Shown: positions 1-8,007, numbered from the stretch's first letter. The stretch: 64,000 nt of DNA from Amycolatopsis sp. CA-126428 (GCF_002904335.1 NZ_PPHF01000074.1:248001-312000), one strand, 5' to 3'. Numbers and translations: made by a program. Notes: generated from the sequence alone by a model not told the origin.

Positions 1-1
1 G

Positions 2-1402
2 ATCGTCCGCGAAGGCATGCGGGCGATCTCGGCCGGCGGCAACCCGGTGCTGGTCAAGCGCGGCATCGACCACGCGGTCGGCCTGCTGGTGGCGCACCTG
101 GAGAAGCAGGCCCACCCGGTGGTGTCCGAACAGGACTACGCGCGGGTGGCGGCGATCTCGGCCAACGACGACGACGCCGTCGGCGCGGTGATCGCCAAGG
201 CCCTGCACACCGTCGGCGACGGCGGGGTGGTGACGGTCGAGGAGTCACCGTCGATCGGGATGAGCGTCGAGTTCGTCGAAGGGTTCGAGTTCGACAACGG
301 CTACCTTTCGCCGTACCTGGTCACCGACCCGGGCCGGCTGGAAGCGGTGCTCGACGACCCGTACATCCTGATGTGCGCGGAGAAGATCACCAAGGTGCAG
401 CAGCTGATGCCGTTGCTGGACAAGGTGATGCGGGCGCCCCGGCCGCTGGTGGTGATCGGCGAGACGGTCGAGGGCACGGCGCTGTCCATGCTGGTGCACA
501 ACCACCTGAACGGCACCTTCCAGTCGGTCGCCGTCCGCGCGCCGGGCTTCGGCGACCGGCGGCTGCACAAGCTGGAGGACCTGGCCGCCATCGTCGGCGG
601 CGCGGTGCTCTCGCGGCAGTCCGGGTTCACGATGGAGACGATGACCCTCGAGCACCTCGGCCGCGCCAAGCAGGTCCGGGTCACCGAGAACCGCACCACG
701 ATCGTCGGTGGCGCGGGTTCTTCGGACGCGGTCGACTTCCGGGTCGGGCAGCTGCGGGCCGAGCTGGAGCGCGCGCAGTTCGGCGTCGACGAAGACGTCC
801 TGACCGAGCGGATCGGGGCGCTGACCGGCAAGGTGGCGGTCGTCCGCGTCGGCGCGGCCACCCCGGCGGAGCTGAAGGAGCTGCAGCACCGGGTCGAAGA
901 CGCGCTGTCGGCGACCCGGGCGGCGATGGCCGAGGGCATCGTGGCCGGCGGGGGCGCGGCGCTGCTCCACGCCGAGAAGGCGTTGGAGGGCCTCGGGCTG
1001 GAGGGAGACCAGGCGATCGGCGTCGAGATCGTCCGGCGGGCGCTGGCCGAACCGGCGTTCCTCATCGCCTACAACGCCGGCCACCCGGCCCACGAGATCG
1101 TCGCGCGCACCCGGGAACTCGGCGACGACGAGGGCTTCGACGCCCTGCACGACCGCTTCGGGGACATGATCGCCCTCGGGGTGGTCGACCCGCTGCGGGT
1201 GTGCCGGTCCGCCGTGCAGAACGGCGCTTCGGTGGCGGGCCTGCTGCTCACGACGAACTCGCTGATCGCCGAGGAGCAGACCCCGTGGGGCGGCAGCGCG
1301 GCCCTGATGACCGAGTTCGGCCCGCTGGACGAGGGCCTGCACCAGCCCTCACCCGACGCGAGCACGCCGCAGTCCCTCGGGATGGGCCCCTCCGTCGGCT
1401 GA
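2..1402 (+). CDS. groEL: GroEL/Hsp60 chaperonin, 5' end outside window
   Basis: This is an ATP-driven cytosolic protein-folding chamber subunit. The reading frame is open from base 2 (IVREGMRAISAGGNP, the segment near residue 98 of a normal ~540-residue GroEL), so roughly the first 100 residues, including the GDGTTT nucleotide loop, lie outside. Visible are the apical domain (the KAPGFGDRR-like stretch reads RAPGFGDRRLHKLED) and the equatorial return VEDALSATRAAMAEGIVAGGGAAL, which keeps the catalytic Asp. The C-terminus lacks both the GGM repeat and the His-rich tail common in actinobacterial GroEL1; it ends in a Pro/Ser/Gly-rich SLGMGPSVG. No groES is visible. It looks like an additional, divergent paralogue rather than the housekeeping copy. 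The family call is firm; the paralogue role is inference. Confidence 0.95.
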   Translation: MVREGMRAISAGGNPVLVKRGIDHAVGLLVAHLEKQAHPVVSEQDYARVAAISANDDDAVGAVIAKALHTVGDGGVVTVEESPSIGMSVEFVEGFEFDNGYLSPYLVTDPGRLEAVLDDPYILMCAEKITKVQQLMPLLDKVMRAPRPLVVIGETVEGTALSMLVHNHLNGTFQSVAVRAPGFGDRRLHKLEDLAAIVGGAVLSRQSGFTMETMTLEHLGRAKQVRVTENRTTIVGGAGSSDAVDFRVGQLRAELERAQFGVDEDVLTERIGALTGKVAVVRVGAATPAELKELQHRVEDALSATRAAMAEGIVAGGGAALLHAEKALEGLGLEGDQAIGVEIVRRALAEPAFLIAYNAGHPAHEIVARTRELGDDEGFDALHDRFGDMIALGVVDPLRVCRSAVQNGASVAGLLLTTNSLIAEEQTPWGGSAALMTEFGPLDEGLHQPSPDASTPQSLGMGPSVG

Positions 1403-1436
1403 GCTGTCCGTCCTTCAGCCCGCGGAGTGAGGAGGT

Positions 1437-1469
1437 CTCCCCGCCGGTGTCCTGAGCCCCGGCGGGGAG
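1437..1469. terminator. Hairpin between convergent groEL and membrane gene
   Basis: A perfect 11-bp inverted repeat (CTCCCCGCCGG / CCGGCGGGGAG) with an 11-nt loop lies in the 76-bp gap where both flanking genes end. This suggests a bidirectional terminator without a T-run, as is usual in high-GC actinobacteria. Confidence 0.65.
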
Positions 1470-1478
1470 TCCTCCGGC

Positions 1479-2078
1479 TCAGGGAGCGAGCCCGTGCCGG
1501 GCCAGTTCGTGCCCGGCGAGCTTCTCGATGACGTCCCGGTCGCGCTCCCGCCAGCCGGTGGCCGGTTCGCCCACCGAAGCCAGGCGCCCCAAGGGCTGCG
1601 TGGCCAGGGCCCGCAGGGCCAGCAGGTCGAGCCCTTCGTCGCCGAGGGTCCGCAGCCGCGCGGCCGCCGTGGCGCGGCGGGTGTAGCGCCAGCGCAGCGG
1701 CAGCCACGTCACCAGGAGGGTCAGCACGGGCAGGGCGATGATGATCGCCGCCATCCACCAGGCCAGGTTCTCGACGGCTTCGATCTGCCAGCGGCCCGCG
1801 TCCGTCAGCTTGGTCCCGACGTTCGAGCCGCCGTGGAGGGCCTTCGCGAGCGCGTCGCCGACGAGCGGGATGCCGTCGGCGGAGTTCGCGGCGGAGTCGA
1901 AGGTGCCGCGCAGGCCGGTGCCGGCGTCGACGAGGCCGTCGCCGGGTGCCCGGAGTTTCATGACCTGGTCGTACACCGAATTCCCCAGCCACACCGCGAG
2001 GACGACGAGCAGCACGGCCAGGAGATCGCTGACGAGCTGGGCGGTACGGCGGATCGGCCGTTCGGCGTAGAGCTGCAT
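1479..2078 (-). CDS. Two-TM hypothetical membrane protein
   Basis: I do not recognise the family. The 199-residue protein starts MQLYAERPIRRTAQL, has one hydrophobic helix near residues 15-35 (LLAVLLVVLAVWLG), an extracytoplasmic loop of about 75 residues, a second helix near 108-130 (WWMAAIIIALPVLTLLVTW), and a basic cytoplasmic tail ending HELARHGLAP. An in-frame ATG 42 bases upstream is possible, but its extra residues are low-complexity; the later start has a purine-rich AAAGG stretch upstream. It converges on groEL and has no obvious partner gene. No function is proposed. Confidence 0.7.
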   Translation of the reverse strand: MQLYAERPIRRTAQLVSDLLAVLLVVLAVWLGNSVYDQVMKLRAPGDGLVDAGTGLRGTFDSAANSADGIPLVGDALAKALHGGSNVGTKLTDAGRWQIEAVENLAWWMAAIIIALPVLTLLVTWLPLRWRYTRRATAAARLRTLGDEGLDLLALRALATQPLGRLASVGEPATGWRERDRDVIEKLAGHELARHGLAP

Positions 2079-2160
2079 CGGGGGAACGCCTTTCGCGGTG
2101 GGGGAGCGCGGCCACGGCAACGTACCCGCGTCCTCCCGGGGCGAACCGGGTCCGGTGGGC

Positions 2161-2176
2161 TATGACGGCGGTCATA
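2161..2176. promoter_or_regulatory. Operator 1, TATGAC-N4-GTCATA
   Basis: A dyad with perfect 6-bp arms (TATGAC GGCG GTCATA) lies 35 bp before the GNAT start. It is repeated at 2211 and, with CATGAC/GTCATG arms, at 2679. It is the probable binding site of the TetR protein encoded downstream. Confidence 0.65.
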
Positions 2177-2210
2177 GTGTGGTCCGCGTCGCGGTGTGCT
2201 CTCATGGGAC

Positions 2211-2226
2211 TATGACCACTGTCATA
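2211..2226. promoter_or_regulatory. Operator 2, TATGAC-N4-GTCATA, over the GNAT start codon
   Basis: The second copy reads TATGAC CACT GTCATA. Its second base is the A of the proposed GNAT ATG, so a bound repressor would cover the translation start region. The centre lies 50 bp from operator 1, about five helical turns. Confidence 0.65.
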
Positions 2227-2853
2227 GAGGTCGCGGACCGTTCGTGTGTGGCCGCCGTCGTCGCGGCTTGCTCGCCGGACAGCCTCCGGCGCCGGTTCAT
2301 GATGGGCGGACCCGCCCGGCCGGCCGAGGTTTTCCAGCGTTACCAGCGGTTTCTGCTCGCCGGGCCGCCGGACGGCGCCGCGCTGCTCGCTTCCCGCGGC
2401 GGCCGCCCGGTGGGCCTGCTCAACTTCGTCTCCGAGACACCGGGGGAGGCGGAGATCGGGATCCTCGTCGCCGATGCGTGGCAGCGGCAGGGGATCGGCA
2501 GTGCGCTGAGCCGGTGGTTGTGGGCGTCCGGGCGCTGGGCGGGCTGGACCGTGCGAGCCACCGTCCAAGCCGGGAACACCGGCGCCGAGGCGCTCCTGCT
2601 GGGCCAGGGGTTCCGGCCGGTGCCGTCGTACGAACGCGGCGAACGCGACTTCGCGCTGGTCGTGCCGGACTGGGCTACCATGACGGACGTCATGAAGGAG
2701 GCGGTCGATGACCAGGACACCGCGCGAGCGGATGGTGCTCAGCGCCGCGCAGCTGGTGCGGATCCAGGGTGTCGGGGCGACCGGCATGCGGGACGTGGTC
2801 GCCCACGCCGAAGCGCCGCGGGGGTCCCTGCAGCACTACTTCCCCGGCGGTAA
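2212..2853 (+). CDS. GNAT-family N-acetyltransferase, overlapping downstream tetR
   Basis: This is a predicted acetyl-CoA-dependent N-acetyltransferase; the substrate is unknown. The GNAT core spans residues ~1-163, with the acetyl-CoA pyrophosphate loop WQRQGIGSALS (Q/R-x-x-G-x-G/A) and the following NTGAEALLLGQGF helix-strand typical of motif B. The start at MTTVIEVAD sits inside operator 2. After about residue 163 the frame runs on for some 50 residues of Arg/Ala-rich, shadow-like sequence, overlapping the tetR start by 146 bp. Family members usually end near PDWATMTDV, so the tail may be a lost or mis-sequenced stop. It is probably co-transcribed with, and repressed by, the TetR. Confidence 0.75.
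   Translation: MTTVIEVADRSCVAAVVAACSPDSLRRRFMMGGPARPAEVFQRYQRFLLAGPPDGAALLASRGGRPVGLLNFVSETPGEAEIGILVADAWQRQGIGSALSRWLWASGRWAGWTVRATVQAGNTGAEALLLGQGFRPVPSYERGERDFALVVPDWATMTDVMKEAVDDQDTARADGAQRRAAGADPGCRGDRHAGRGRPRRSAAGVPAALLPRR
2679..2694. promoter_or_regulatory. Operator 3, CATGAC-N4-GTCATG, before tetR
   Basis: The third dyad copy (CATGAC GGAC GTCATG) ends 13 bp before the tetR ATG and lies inside the GNAT reading frame. This position suggests autoregulation of tetR from an internal promoter. Confidence 0.6.
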
Positions 2854-3307
2854 GGACCAGCTGATCGCCGAAGCCGTCACCTGGGCGGGCGACTACGCCG
2901 CCCGGCGCGTGACCCGCGCGGCGGCCAAGCTCGAAGACCCGACGCCGGGCAAGCTCTTCGCGGCCATGGCCGCCCAGTGGCAGGACGAGTTCACGACGTC
3001 GGGCTTCGACGCGGGCTGCCCGCTGGTCGCGACGGTCGCCGACACGGCAGCCACCAGCGACAGCCTGCGCGAAGCGGTGGGCAAGGCGTTCGAAGGCTGG
3101 CAGCGCCCGGTTGCCGCGACGCTCGAGCAGCTGGGCGTGCCACCGGCCCGCAGCGCGTCCCTGGCGGTGCTCATGCTCAGCGCGCTGGAGGGCGCGATCG
3201 TCTTGGCCCGCGCCCACCAGGACATCGCGCCGCTGGAGACGGTGGTCGCCGAGCTGCTGCCGTTGCTCGACGGCGCCGTGGACCGGCGCCGCCGCCGCGA
3301 AATCTGA
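2708..3307 (+). CDS. TetR-family repressor, LmrA/YxaF-like
   Basis: A 199-residue one-component repressor. The N-terminal helix-turn-helix occupies residues ~8-55 (RERMVLSAAQLVRIQGVGATGMRDVVAHAEAPRGSLQHYFPGGKDQL); the AEAPRGSLQHYFPGGK signature is characteristic of the LmrA/YxaF subgroup, whose members often control efflux or detoxification genes. The C-terminal ligand-binding domain contains FDAGCPLVATVADTAA, also typical. The AGGAG at 2696-2700 with 7-nt spacing fixes the start. The ATGAC-N4-GTCAT dyad occurs upstream of the GNAT gene, over its start, and just before this gene, so I infer it represses both genes through these sites. Confidence 0.88.
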   Translation: MTRTPRERMVLSAAQLVRIQGVGATGMRDVVAHAEAPRGSLQHYFPGGKDQLIAEAVTWAGDYAARRVTRAAAKLEDPTPGKLFAAMAAQWQDEFTTSGFDAGCPLVATVADTAATSDSLREAVGKAFEGWQRPVAATLEQLGVPPARSASLAVLMLSALEGAIVLARAHQDIAPLETVVAELLPLLDGAVDRRRRREI

Positions 3308-3308
3308 C

Positions 3309-3458
3309 GTGGCCCCTTACGACCCGATGTCGTTCCACCACACGACGAAGCGGCTGATCCTGCGGCCGCGCGTGCTCGGGAAGCTCGGGTTCGAAGCGCA
3401 TCACTTGTCCACAGAGGACAGTGGCGTGGTCGTCTGGCTGACTCGCTCGCTGCCCTAA
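3309..3458 (+). CDS. Possible 49-residue small protein
   Basis: A short frame directly follows tetR (GTG one base after the stop, or ATG at 3327) and encodes [20 protein letters not shown] followed by [23 protein letters not shown]. Third codon positions are mostly G/C, as in real genes here, and it would fill the whole gap to the convergent epoxide hydrolase, overlapping its stop by 4 bases. No ribosome binding site or family was recognised. It may be a remnant of a longer gene or may not be translated. Confidence 0.3.
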   Translation: MAPYDPMSFHHTTKRLILRPRVLGKLGFEAHHLSTEDSGVVVWLTRSLP

Positions 3459-4585
3459 AGCTCCCGGAAGAATTCCCGGATGTCGCCCACCAGCACTTCC
3501 GGGGCCTGAAGGGACGCGAAGTGCCCGCCCGCGTCGTACTCCGACCACCGCGTCACCGTGTTGGACAGCTCGGCCAGGCCCCGGAGCGCGTGGTCACCCC
3601 GGAAGTTCGCCACCGCCGTCGGGACGCCGGACGGGGCCGGGCGCTCGCCCCAGCCGTCCTGGGCCGCTTCCAGGTACAGGCGCGCCGCCGAGCCCGCGGT
3701 GCCGGTGAGCCAGAAGATCGTCACGTTCGTGAGGACGGCGTCGCGGTCTACCGGGGCCTGGTGCGTGGTGGTGGGGTCCCAGTCGACGAACCACTCGAGA
3801 TTCCACGCGAGCTGCCCGGCGGGGGAGTCGTTGAGCGCGTAGGCCAGGGTCTGCGGGCGGGTGGCCATCTGCGTGGCGTAGCCGGAGTGGGCGTACCACC
3901 AGGTTTCGTTTTCCCGTGCCCGCTTCCGGTCGTCTTCGGACAGCCGCTCGAAGTCGCCGGGAGCGGTCGGCACGCCGGCGTTGGCGACGGCGTTGACGTG
4001 CACGCCCAGCACCGCTTCGGGGGCGGCGCGGCCGAGTTCGGGGGAGACGATGCTGCCGAAGTCGCCACCCTGGGCGCCGTAGCGTTCGTAGCCGAGCCGC
4101 CGCATCAGCTCGGCCCACGCCCGGGCGGTTCGGCGGGTGTTCCAGCCGCGGTCGCCGGTGGGGCCGGAGAAGGCGAACCCGGGCACGGAGGGCGCGACGA
4201 CGTGGAAGGCGTCCTTCGGGTCGCCGCCGTGGGCGCGCGGGTCGGTGAGCGGGCCGAGGACGTCAAGGAAGTCCGCGACGGTGCTCGGCCAGCCGTGGGT
4301 CATGATCAGCGGGGTGGCGTCGGGTTCGGGGGAGCGGACGTGCAGGAAGTGCACGCGCTGGCCGTCGATGGTGGTCGTGAACTGCGGGAACGCGTTGAGC
4401 CGGGCTTCCTGGGCTCGCCAGTCGAAGCCGGTGCGCCAGTAGTCGGCGAGCTCGCGGAGGTAGGGCTCGCTGACGCCGTAAGCCCACCCGGCGCCGGGCA
4501 GTTCGCCCGGCCAGCGGGTGCGGGCGAGCCGGTGGTGCAGCTCGTCGAGGTCGGCCTGCGGAACGTCGATGCGGAAGGGATCCAT
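3455..4585 (-). CDS. Epoxide hydrolase (EHN domain plus alpha/beta hydrolase)
   Basis: Hydrolyses epoxides to diols; a cytosolic relative of microsomal/juvenile-hormone-type epoxide hydrolases. The EHN cap precursor covers residues 1-~105 ([23 protein letters not shown]). Next come the oxyanion motif HGWP ([11 protein letters not shown]) and the nucleophile elbow GGDFGS with catalytic Asp175; the family form is GGDWG or GGDFG. The C-terminal catalytic His is likely in [14 protein letters not shown]. At 376 residues it is full length. The ATG at 4585 begins the domain correctly; the frame is open far upstream but encodes only Pro/Arg-rich shadow sequence. It is divergent from the WYL regulator, its likely controller. 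The physiological epoxide is unknown. Confidence 0.9.
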   Translation of the reverse strand: MDPFRIDVPQADLDELHHRLARTRWPGELPGAGWAYGVSEPYLRELADYWRTGFDWRAQEARLNAFPQFTTTIDGQRVHFLHVRSPEPDATPLIMTHGWPSTVADFLDVLGPLTDPRAHGGDPKDAFHVVAPSVPGFAFSGPTGDRGWNTRRTARAWAELMRRLGYERYGAQGGDFGSIVSPELGRAAPEAVLGVHVNAVANAGVPTAPGDFERLSEDDRKRARENETWWYAHSGYATQMATRPQTLAYALNDSPAGQLAWNLEWFVDWDPTTTHQAPVDRDAVLTNVTIFWLTGTAGSAARLYLEAAQDGWGERPAPSGVPTAVANFRGDHALRGLAELSNTVTRWSEYDAGGHFASLQAPEVLVGDIREFFREL

Positions 4586-4637
4586 GTCCGGCACTCTGTC
4601 GCCCGTGTAGGACAGGATCGGTCCTCGATGTCCGGCA
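4584..4637. promoter_or_regulatory. Shared control region, epoxide hydrolase / WYL regulator
   Basis: The 62-bp divergent gap holds a direct repeat ATGTCCGGCA (4584-4593 and 4628-4637, 44 bp apart) and an inverted repeat AGGAC-N7-GTCCT (4609-4625). One direct repeat overlaps the hydrolase start codon and the other sits 11 bp before the regulator ATG. These are candidate binding sites for the WYL regulator, not proven. Confidence 0.4.
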
Positions 4638-4647
4638 GACTTGCCCC

Positions 4648-5604
4648 ATGCGCGAAACCCCCGGCCGGCTGCTCCGCTTGCTGTCGCTGCTCCAGATGCA
4701 CCGCGACTGGTCCGGCACCGAACTGGCGGACCGCCTCGGCGTGACGACCCGGACGGTCCGCCGCGACGTCGGCCGCCTGCGCGAACTGGGCTACCCGGTG
4801 CACGCGGCGATGGGCCCCATCGGCGGCTACCGCCTCGGCGCGGGCGCGGAACTGCCCCCGCTGCTGCTGGACGACGACGAGGCGGTCGCGGTGGTGGTCG
4901 GCCTGCACGCCGGCGGCGTCTCGGGCCTGGCGGAGGCGTCGCTGCGGGCGCTGACGAAGGTGGAGCAGGTCCTGCCGTCCCGGCTGCGCCACCGCGTGGC
5001 GGCGCTGGAGGCGAGCTTGCTGGCCCTCCCGGTCCGCGGTCCGGTGGTGGCGGCGGAGGTGCTGACCGCGGTGTCGTCGGCGATCCGCGCGTCGGAGACA
5101 CTGCGGTTCGACTACGTGAGCCACGACGGCCGCGAGTCCCGCCGCGCGGTCGAGCCGCACCGCCTGGTCTCGTGGGGCCGCCGCTGGTACCTGGTCGGCT
5201 GGGACACCGGCCGCGCGGACTGGCGGACGTTCCGCGCGGACCGCCTCACGCTGCGCACGCCGAACGGACCCCGCTTCACCCACCGCGAGCCTCCGGACGG
5301 CGACCTCACGGCGTACCTCAAGCGCACGATGGGCCGCGAGATGTGGCCCTTGCGCGCGGTCTTGAAGCTCCACGCGCCGGCCGAGGAGGTGGCCGGCCGC
5401 GTCGACGGCGAGGTGACCGCGCTGGATTCGAAGACCTGCCGGCTTGAGCTGGCTTCGGATTCGTGGGACATCGTGGCGTTCGTCGTGGGGATGCTGGACG
5501 TGCGGTTCGAGGTGGAGTCACCCCCGGAACTGACCGAGCGGCTCCGCGTGCTCTCGGCGCGGTACGACGCAGCAACCCAGCGGGGGAGTATCCCCGGACG
5601 GTAG
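4648..5604 (+). CDS. WYL-domain HTH transcriptional regulator (YafY/DeoR-like)
   Basis: A 318-residue transcription factor. The N-terminal winged helix (residues ~5-60) reads [44 protein letters not shown], the HTH_11 type. It is followed by the WYL domain at ~140-220 ([19 protein letters not shown], where RRWYLVG is the WYL motif) and a C-terminal WCX-type extension. WYL domains are thought to sense small ligands, often nucleic-acid-related or metabolite signals. It is divergent from the epoxide hydrolase with only 62 bp between the starts, so control of that gene is a reasonable inference. Confidence 0.9.
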   Translation: MRETPGRLLRLLSLLQMHRDWSGTELADRLGVTTRTVRRDVGRLRELGYPVHAAMGPIGGYRLGAGAELPPLLLDDDEAVAVVVGLHAGGVSGLAEASLRALTKVEQVLPSRLRHRVAALEASLLALPVRGPVVAAEVLTAVSSAIRASETLRFDYVSHDGRESRRAVEPHRLVSWGRRWYLVGWDTGRADWRTFRADRLTLRTPNGPRFTHREPPDGDLTAYLKRTMGREMWPLRAVLKLHAPAEEVAGRVDGEVTALDSKTCRLELASDSWDIVAFVVGMLDVRFEVESPPELTERLRVLSARYDAATQRGSIPGR

Positions 5605-5629
5605 CGGCCGCGGTGGCGAACCTTCGGGC

Positions 5630-6412
5630 CTAGGTGTGCGTGCCGCCGTCGATGCGGATTTCCGTTCCCGTGATGAACTTGCCGTCGTCGGAAGCCAGCA
5701 TTGCCACCACTCCCGCCACCGTCTCCGGGCCCGCCACCGCGTTGCCCACCTCCGTCGTGAACTCCGTCGGGAGGATCGGCAGCAGCCGCCCGAACAGGGA
5801 AAAGTCCACGTTCTGGGGCAGCCGGCTCGCCGCCGAGTCCGTGATGCCGCTCTTCACGCTGCCCGGGGCGATGCTGACCGCGCGCAGGCCCTGCTTGCCG
5901 TACTCCAGGGCCAGCGAGTGCGTGAACGCCTGGATGCCGCCCTTGCTCGCGCTGTACGCCGCCATGTACGGGTGGGCGAACGAGGCCGAGGTCGAACTGA
6001 AGTTCACCACCACGCCGTCCGGCGATTCGAGCAGGGCCGGCAGAGCCGCGCGGGTCACCAGGAACGTGCCCGTCAGGTTCACCGTCAGCACCCGGTTCCA
6101 CAGCTCCAGCGACGTCTCGTGCGTGTGCGACGCCAGCAGGATCCCGGCCGGGTTGACGACCACGTCCAGGCCGCCGAGCACGTCGACCGCCGACTGCACC
6201 CCGGAGGCCACCGATGCTTCGTCGGCCACGTCCATGACGTACGTCGTCAAGCCTTCGAGGTGCGCGGCCTGCTGGGTGCCGATCAGGCCGTCCTCGGAGA
6301 CGTCGGTGCCGATGACGTGGGCCCCCTCCTCCATCAGGCGGAGCGTGGTGGCCCGGCCGATGCCGGAACCGGCGCCGGTGACCAGGACTCGGCGATCGCG
6401 CAGGCGTTCCAT
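5630..6412 (-). CDS. Short-chain dehydrogenase/reductase (classical SDR)
   Basis: A 260-residue NAD(P)-dependent oxidoreductase with a Rossmann fold. The cofactor loop TGAGSGIGRA is near residue 12, the acidic TDVSED near 37 suggests NAD preference, and the active site has Ser in NFSSTSAS plus Tyr/Lys in YSASKGG; the structural Asn is in LTVNLTG. The usual NNAG motif is NPAG here (VVVNPAGI). The ATG at 6412 gives the canonical MERLRDRRVLVTGAG start. It lies 22 bp downstream of the hydroquinone reductase gene on the same strand and may be the last gene of that transcript. The substrate cannot be told. Confidence 0.88.
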   Translation of the reverse strand: MERLRDRRVLVTGAGSGIGRATTLRLMEEGAHVIGTDVSEDGLIGTQQAAHLEGLTTYVMDVADEASVASGVQSAVDVLGGLDVVVNPAGILLASHTHETSLELWNRVLTVNLTGTFLVTRAALPALLESPDGVVVNFSSTSASFAHPYMAAYSASKGGIQAFTHSLALEYGKQGLRAVSIAPGSVKSGITDSAASRLPQNVDFSLFGRLLPILPTEFTTEVGNAVAGPETVAGVVAMLASDDGKFITGTEIRIDGGTHT

Positions 6413-6434
6413 GGCGATCACCGTAGCCAAGAAC

Positions 6435-7418
6435 TCAGAGCTCGGGCACCCGCTCGCCGGCCGGCGGCGGACCCGGTGGCGTCCCGTCGCCGAACGGGTG
6501 GCCACCCAGCTCCTCACGGCCGTGCGGGGTAAGCCAGCCGCTCGGGTCCGGGCCCAGCGGCACGATCCCGGTCGGGTTCACGTTCTTGTGCACCACGTAG
6601 TAGTGCTCCTTGATCTGCGCGAAGTCGATCGTGTCGCCGAACCCCGGCGTCTGGAACAGGTCGCGCGTGTACGCCCACAGCACCGGCAGCTCGGTCAGCT
6701 TCTGGCGGTTGCACTTGAAGTGGCCGTGGTACACCGCGTCGAACCGGACCAGGGTGGTGAAGAGCCGGATGTCCGCTTCGGTGATCGTGTCGCCGACCAG
6801 GTAGCGCTGGTTCGCGAGTCGCTCGGAAAGCCGGTCCAGCCGGGCGAACAGCTTCCGGTACGAGTGCTCGTACGCCTCCTGGGAGCGGGCGAACCCGCAC
6901 TGGTACACCGCGTTGTTGACGTCGGTGAAGACCTTCTGCGCCACGTCGTCGATCTCGTCCCGCAGCTTCTCCGGGTACAGCTCGGGCGCGCCGGAACGGT
7001 GATACGCCGTCCACTCGGTCGACATGTCCAGCGTCATCTGCGCGAAGTCGTTGGTGACGACCTGGCCGCTCGGGACGTCGACGAACGCCGGGACCGTGAT
7101 CCCGCGCGGGTACTCCGGGTCGCGCTTGAAGAACGCCTCCTGGAGCCGTTCGATGCCGAGGACCGGGTCGCGGCCGCCGGGGTCGAGGTCGAAGCTCCAG
7201 CTGCGCTCGTCGTGGACCGGGCCCGCGATCCCCATCGACAGCACCGGCTCGAGGCCGAGCAGCCGGCGCACGATCACCGCGCGGTTCGCCCACGGGCACG
7301 CCCGCGCCACCACCAGCCGGTAGCGGTCCGGCTCGACCGGCCAGCCGTCGCGGCCGTCGGCCGTGATGCGGTCCGGCAGGTAGTTCAGGTCGCGCTTGTA
7401 CTCGCCCTTGTCGGTCAT
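6435..7418 (-). CDS. Glutathionyl-hydroquinone reductase-type GST (Xi class, YqjG/ECM4-like)
   Basis: Reductively removes thiol adducts from hydroquinones. In an actinobacterium, which makes mycothiol rather than glutathione, the physiological thiol is probably mycothiol (inference). The 327-residue protein has the family motif ACPWANRA with catalytic Cys41, the long N-terminal segment, and the all-alpha C-terminal half (residues ~165-300) containing YLVGDTITEADIRLF. Its start is 8 bp after the stop of the MarR gene, so the two form an operon. With YceI divergent, the neighbourhood points to quinone or electrophile detoxification. Confidence 0.9.
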   Translation of the reverse strand: MTDKGEYKRDLNYLPDRITADGRDGWPVEPDRYRLVVARACPWANRAVIVRRLLGLEPVLSMGIAGPVHDERSWSFDLDPGGRDPVLGIERLQEAFFKRDPEYPRGITVPAFVDVPSGQVVTNDFAQMTLDMSTEWTAYHRSGAPELYPEKLRDEIDDVAQKVFTDVNNAVYQCGFARSQEAYEHSYRKLFARLDRLSERLANQRYLVGDTITEADIRLFTTLVRFDAVYHGHFKCNRQKLTELPVLWAYTRDLFQTPGFGDTIDFAQIKEHYYVVHKNVNPTGIVPLGPDPSGWLTPHGREELGGHPFGDGTPPGPPPAGERVPEL

Positions 7419-7426
7419 CGGCGTCC

Positions 7427-7903
7427 TCAGCAGTCGTCGGTCGGGGGAGCGGAATCCAGGGCCGCGGCCAGCCGGGCCAGCACCGGCCCGGCCGCGCGGA
7501 TGTCCTCGGCGCTCAGGTGGTCGAACACCGAAGCCCGCACGCGGGCCAGGTGGCCCGGGTAGGCCGCCTCCAGTCTGGCCAATCCCGCCTCGGTCAGCAC
7601 GGCGTTGGACGCGCGGCCGTCCTCCGCGCAGCGGCGCTTCTCGACCAGGCCGCGGCGGGTCAGGTCGTCGACGACCCGGCTGATCCGGCTCAGCGACAGC
7701 CCGGTGGTCGCGGCCAGCGCCGAGATGCGGAGCAGGCGATCGGGGGCCTCGGACAGCGCGACCAGCACCCCGTAGTCGGTGATCGCGAGCCCGGTCTCGG
7801 GCAGGAACTGGTCCTCGAGCGCGCGCGGCAGCGCGGTCATGATGCGCATCAGCGGCCGCCAGAACGCGGTTTCGTCGGCGTCGAGCGCGGATACATCACT
7901 CAT
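7427..7903 (-). CDS. MarR-family regulator of the quinone-stress module
   Basis: A 158-residue winged-helix repressor with the MarR core LRISALAATTGLSLSRISRVVDDLTRRGLVEKRRCAEDGRASNAVLTEAG (recognition helix near residue 75, wing near 90). It has few cysteines: one in the wing (RRC) and one as the last residue, a pattern compatible with thiol-based quinone sensing as in MhqR/QsrR, though not proof of it. It is the first gene of an operon with the hydroquinone reductase and is divergent from yceI. A TTGCGCAA palindrome in the shared promoter is its likely operator. Confidence 0.88.
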   Translation of the reverse strand: MSDVSALDADETAFWRPLMRIMTALPRALEDQFLPETGLAITDYGVLVALSEAPDRLLRISALAATTGLSLSRISRVVDDLTRRGLVEKRRCAEDGRASNAVLTEAGLARLEAAYPGHLARVRASVFDHLSAEDIRAAGPVLARLAAALDSAPPTDDC

Positions 7904-7927
7904 AAGGCGACTCTACCGAAAGCTTGC

Positions 7928-7955
7928 TTGCGCAACCAGCCAAAGTGAGTACAGT
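7928..7955 (+). promoter_or_regulatory. yceI promoter with overlapping palindrome
   Basis: A -35-like TTGCGC (7928-7933) and a -10-like TACAGT (7950-7955) are separated by 16 bp. The -35 lies within a perfect 8-bp palindrome TTGCGCAA (7928-7935). A MarR dimer bound there would block yceI transcription and sit about 25 bp from its own start codon. Confidence 0.45.
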
Positions 7956-8007
7956 GTCGTTGAACCCTCAATCACAGGGGGGTCCCTACGAGGAGAGAAG
8001 ACCAGCG

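Noticed and set aside
245-1342. Long antisense frames across groEL and most other genes
   Set aside because: Their translations are Arg/Ala/Pro-rich without motifs; they are G/C-third-position shadows of the real genes.
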